This document shows positions 5,394 to 6,677 of a DNA stretch of 6,677 bases, in pieces (within the stretch, counting starts at the first letter, position 1; every line of letters begins with the position of its first letter). The position numbers and the translations under genes were made by a program. The notes beneath the pieces are model-generated. The model saw nothing but the letters and a program-made list of their open reading frames with translations, was not told the origin of the DNA and ran no database searches. Location: contig JBGAJY010000269.1 of the NCBI GenBank assembly GCA_044224705.1, positions 1 through 6,677 of the forward strand. The letters run 5' to 3'. The stretch comes from M3007 sp044224705 (GTDB lineage: Bacteria > Bacteroidota > Bacteroidia > Chitinophagales > Saprospiraceae).

Positions 5394-6659
5394 ATGCGCC
5401 ATATTCTCCGCATCCTTTCCGAAGGCGCCGCCCAGGCCTGGCAACAGCTCATGGCCAACAAACTGCGCTCCTTTCTCTCCCTGCTGGGTATCACTATCGG
5501 TATTTTTTGCATTATCGGGGTGAAAAGCGCGGTGAACTCGCTGGAAGACAATATTCGCGGCAGCCTCGCCAAATTGGGCAACGACGTCGTCTACCTGGAA
5601 AAATTCTCCTGGTCCGAAGACCCCGGCGCCAACTACTGGAAATGGATGCGCCGTCCCAATTTCAGGTTTTCGGAGTACGAGGCCATGAAAGAAGACCTCG
5701 ACAATGCCGCCGAGATCGGTTATTGGCAATACCTGGGCAATAAAACCGTCAAATGGCAGTCGTCGAGCGTCGAAAATGTCGCTTTTATGAGCGCGACGGA
5801 GGATTGTGCCAATATTTTCAGGCTCGAATTCGTGGGGGAAGGCCGGTATTTTTCCAGCTCGGAATACCTCAGCGGAAGCCCTACCTGCGTGATCGGCTTC
5901 AAAATTGCCGAGGGGCTTTTCCCGGAAGGCATCGACCCGCTCGACAAGGAAATCAACATCGGCGGCCGCAAACTTCGGATCATCGGCGTCACCCAAAAAT
6001 CAGGTAACGATCTCCTGAAAATCATGAATTTCGACAACGTCGTGATCATCAGCCATACGCTGGCGCGGCGCGGTTTCAACATCAACGACAAAAACCCCTG
6101 GGTAGGCAGCGCCACCATCGGCGTGCGCGCCAAACCGGGCGCCAATATTGAGCAGCTCAAAGATGAAATCACGGGCGTCCTGCGCGGCGAACGCCGGCTG
6201 AAACCGCGCGAGGAAAGCAATTTCGCACTCAATACGCTCACGGTGCTCAGCAGCCTGTTCGACAGCGTATTCGGCACCATGAATATCGCCGGTTTTGTGA
6301 TCGGGATGTTCGCACTCGTGGTGGGCATGTTTTCAGTAGCCAATATCATGTTTGTCTCCGTCCGCGAACGCACCAATATCATCGGTATCAAAATGGCCCT
6401 CGGCGCCAAGCGCTGGTTCATCCTGCTCGAAATCCTGTTCGAGGCCGTGGTGCTTTGCGTGGTTGGCGGACTGATGGGGCTTTTGTTCATCTGGCTCATC
6501 ACCATGGCCATTTCTGCCTGGCTGGATTTCAACATCCACCTGTCGCTGCTCAACACCTTTATCGGCATTTTCACTTCCATTGTTGTGGGAATCCTTTCCG
6601 GGCTCATTCCGGCTTTCCAGGCCAGCGGTCTCGATCCGGTAGAAGCCATCCGGAAGTAG
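5394..6659 (+). CDS. MacB/FtsX-type ABC transporter permease
   Basis: Predicted 421-residue inner-membrane subunit of a type VII (MacB-like) ABC transporter. These systems use cytoplasmic ATP hydrolysis to drive movement of a periplasmic domain, and serve in export or lipoprotein and cell-envelope work. The order is standard: a short cytoplasmic N-terminus, a first membrane helix (about 22-46, FLSLLGITIGIFCIIGV), a large periplasmic core domain (about 47-290), then the FtsX domain with three helices near 298-325, 343-375 and 388-410. The cytoplasmic loop after helix two has the usual ATPase-coupling motif (RERTNIIGIKMALGAKRW), and the protein ends in the typical LDPVEAIRK, so it is complete. 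ATG 5394 places the start at the normal family position. There is no fused ATPase, and none elsewhere in the window, so its partner must be encoded outside. The 132-base gap suggests separate transcription from the GH3 operon. The substrate is unknown. Confidence 0.93.
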   Translation: MRHILRILSEGAAQAWQQLMANKLRSFLSLLGITIGIFCIIGVKSAVNSLEDNIRGSLAKLGNDVVYLEKFSWSEDPGANYWKWMRRPNFRFSEYEAMKEDLDNAAEIGYWQYLGNKTVKWQSSSVENVAFMSATEDCANIFRLEFVGEGRYFSSSEYLSGSPTCVIGFKIAEGLFPEGIDPLDKEINIGGRKLRIIGVTQKSGNDLLKIMNFDNVVIISHTLARRGFNINDKNPWVGSATIGVRAKPGANIEQLKDEITGVLRGERRLKPREESNFALNTLTVLSSLFDSVFGTMNIAGFVIGMFALVVGMFSVANIMFVSVRERTNIIGIKMALGAKRWFILLEILFEAVVLCVVGGLMGLLFIWLITMAISAWLDFNIHLSLLNTFIGIFTSIVVGILSGLIPAFQASGLDPVEAIRK

Positions 6660-6677
6660 TTGACATCAAACCGCAAA

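Noticed and set aside
5297..5743. 148-codon open frame covering the gap before the permease
   Set aside because: Most of it overlaps the permease in another frame, and the product is rich in Arg, Pro and Gln with no domain.

Overview
The window looks like chromosomal DNA of a Bacteroidota bacterium, perhaps a GC-richer lineage such as Saprospiria or Chitinophagales. This is an inference from three things: none of the five complete genes has a convincing Shine-Dalgarno sequence, the first gene has a domain combination familiar from that phylum, and one upstream region holds an exact match to the Bacteroidota -7 box (TAnnTTTG). No rRNA, tRNA, CRISPR array, insertion sequence or phage gene is visible. 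All genes are on the + strand.

Left part (1-1890). A possible last piece of an upstream gene ends at 48. It is followed by a 608-residue single-pass membrane protein that probably starts at a TTG. Its cytoplasmic half carries an effector-associated domain of the EAD11 type and a beta-rich domain. A proline/glutamate-rich linker and one membrane segment lead to an extracytoplasmic half of degenerate helical repeats, which ends in a single thrombospondin type 3 calcium-binding repeat. EADs are adaptor domains that pair separate proteins in bacterial conflict/signalling systems, so this protein may be a transmembrane sensor or scaffold whose effector partner lies outside the window. This is the most unusual gene here.

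Non-coding 1891-2155. It holds a weak inverted repeat just after the first gene, a TACTTTTG promoter box at 2041, and a small inverted repeat just downstream of that box.

Middle part (2156-5261). Three closely spaced genes (gaps of 8 and 14 bases) look like an operon: a GH3-family acyl-acid amido synthetase homologue, a LysE/RhtB-family amino-acid exporter, and a membrane di-iron fatty acid hydroxylase-superfamily enzyme close to alkylglycerol monooxygenase. A reasonable but untested reading is a pathway that makes or modifies an acyl-amino acid or lipid conjugate and exports it.

Right part (5262-6677). After a 132-base gap with a weak candidate promoter comes a complete MacB/FtsX-type ABC transporter permease. 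Its ATPase is not in the window, and the sequence ends 18 bases after its stop codon.
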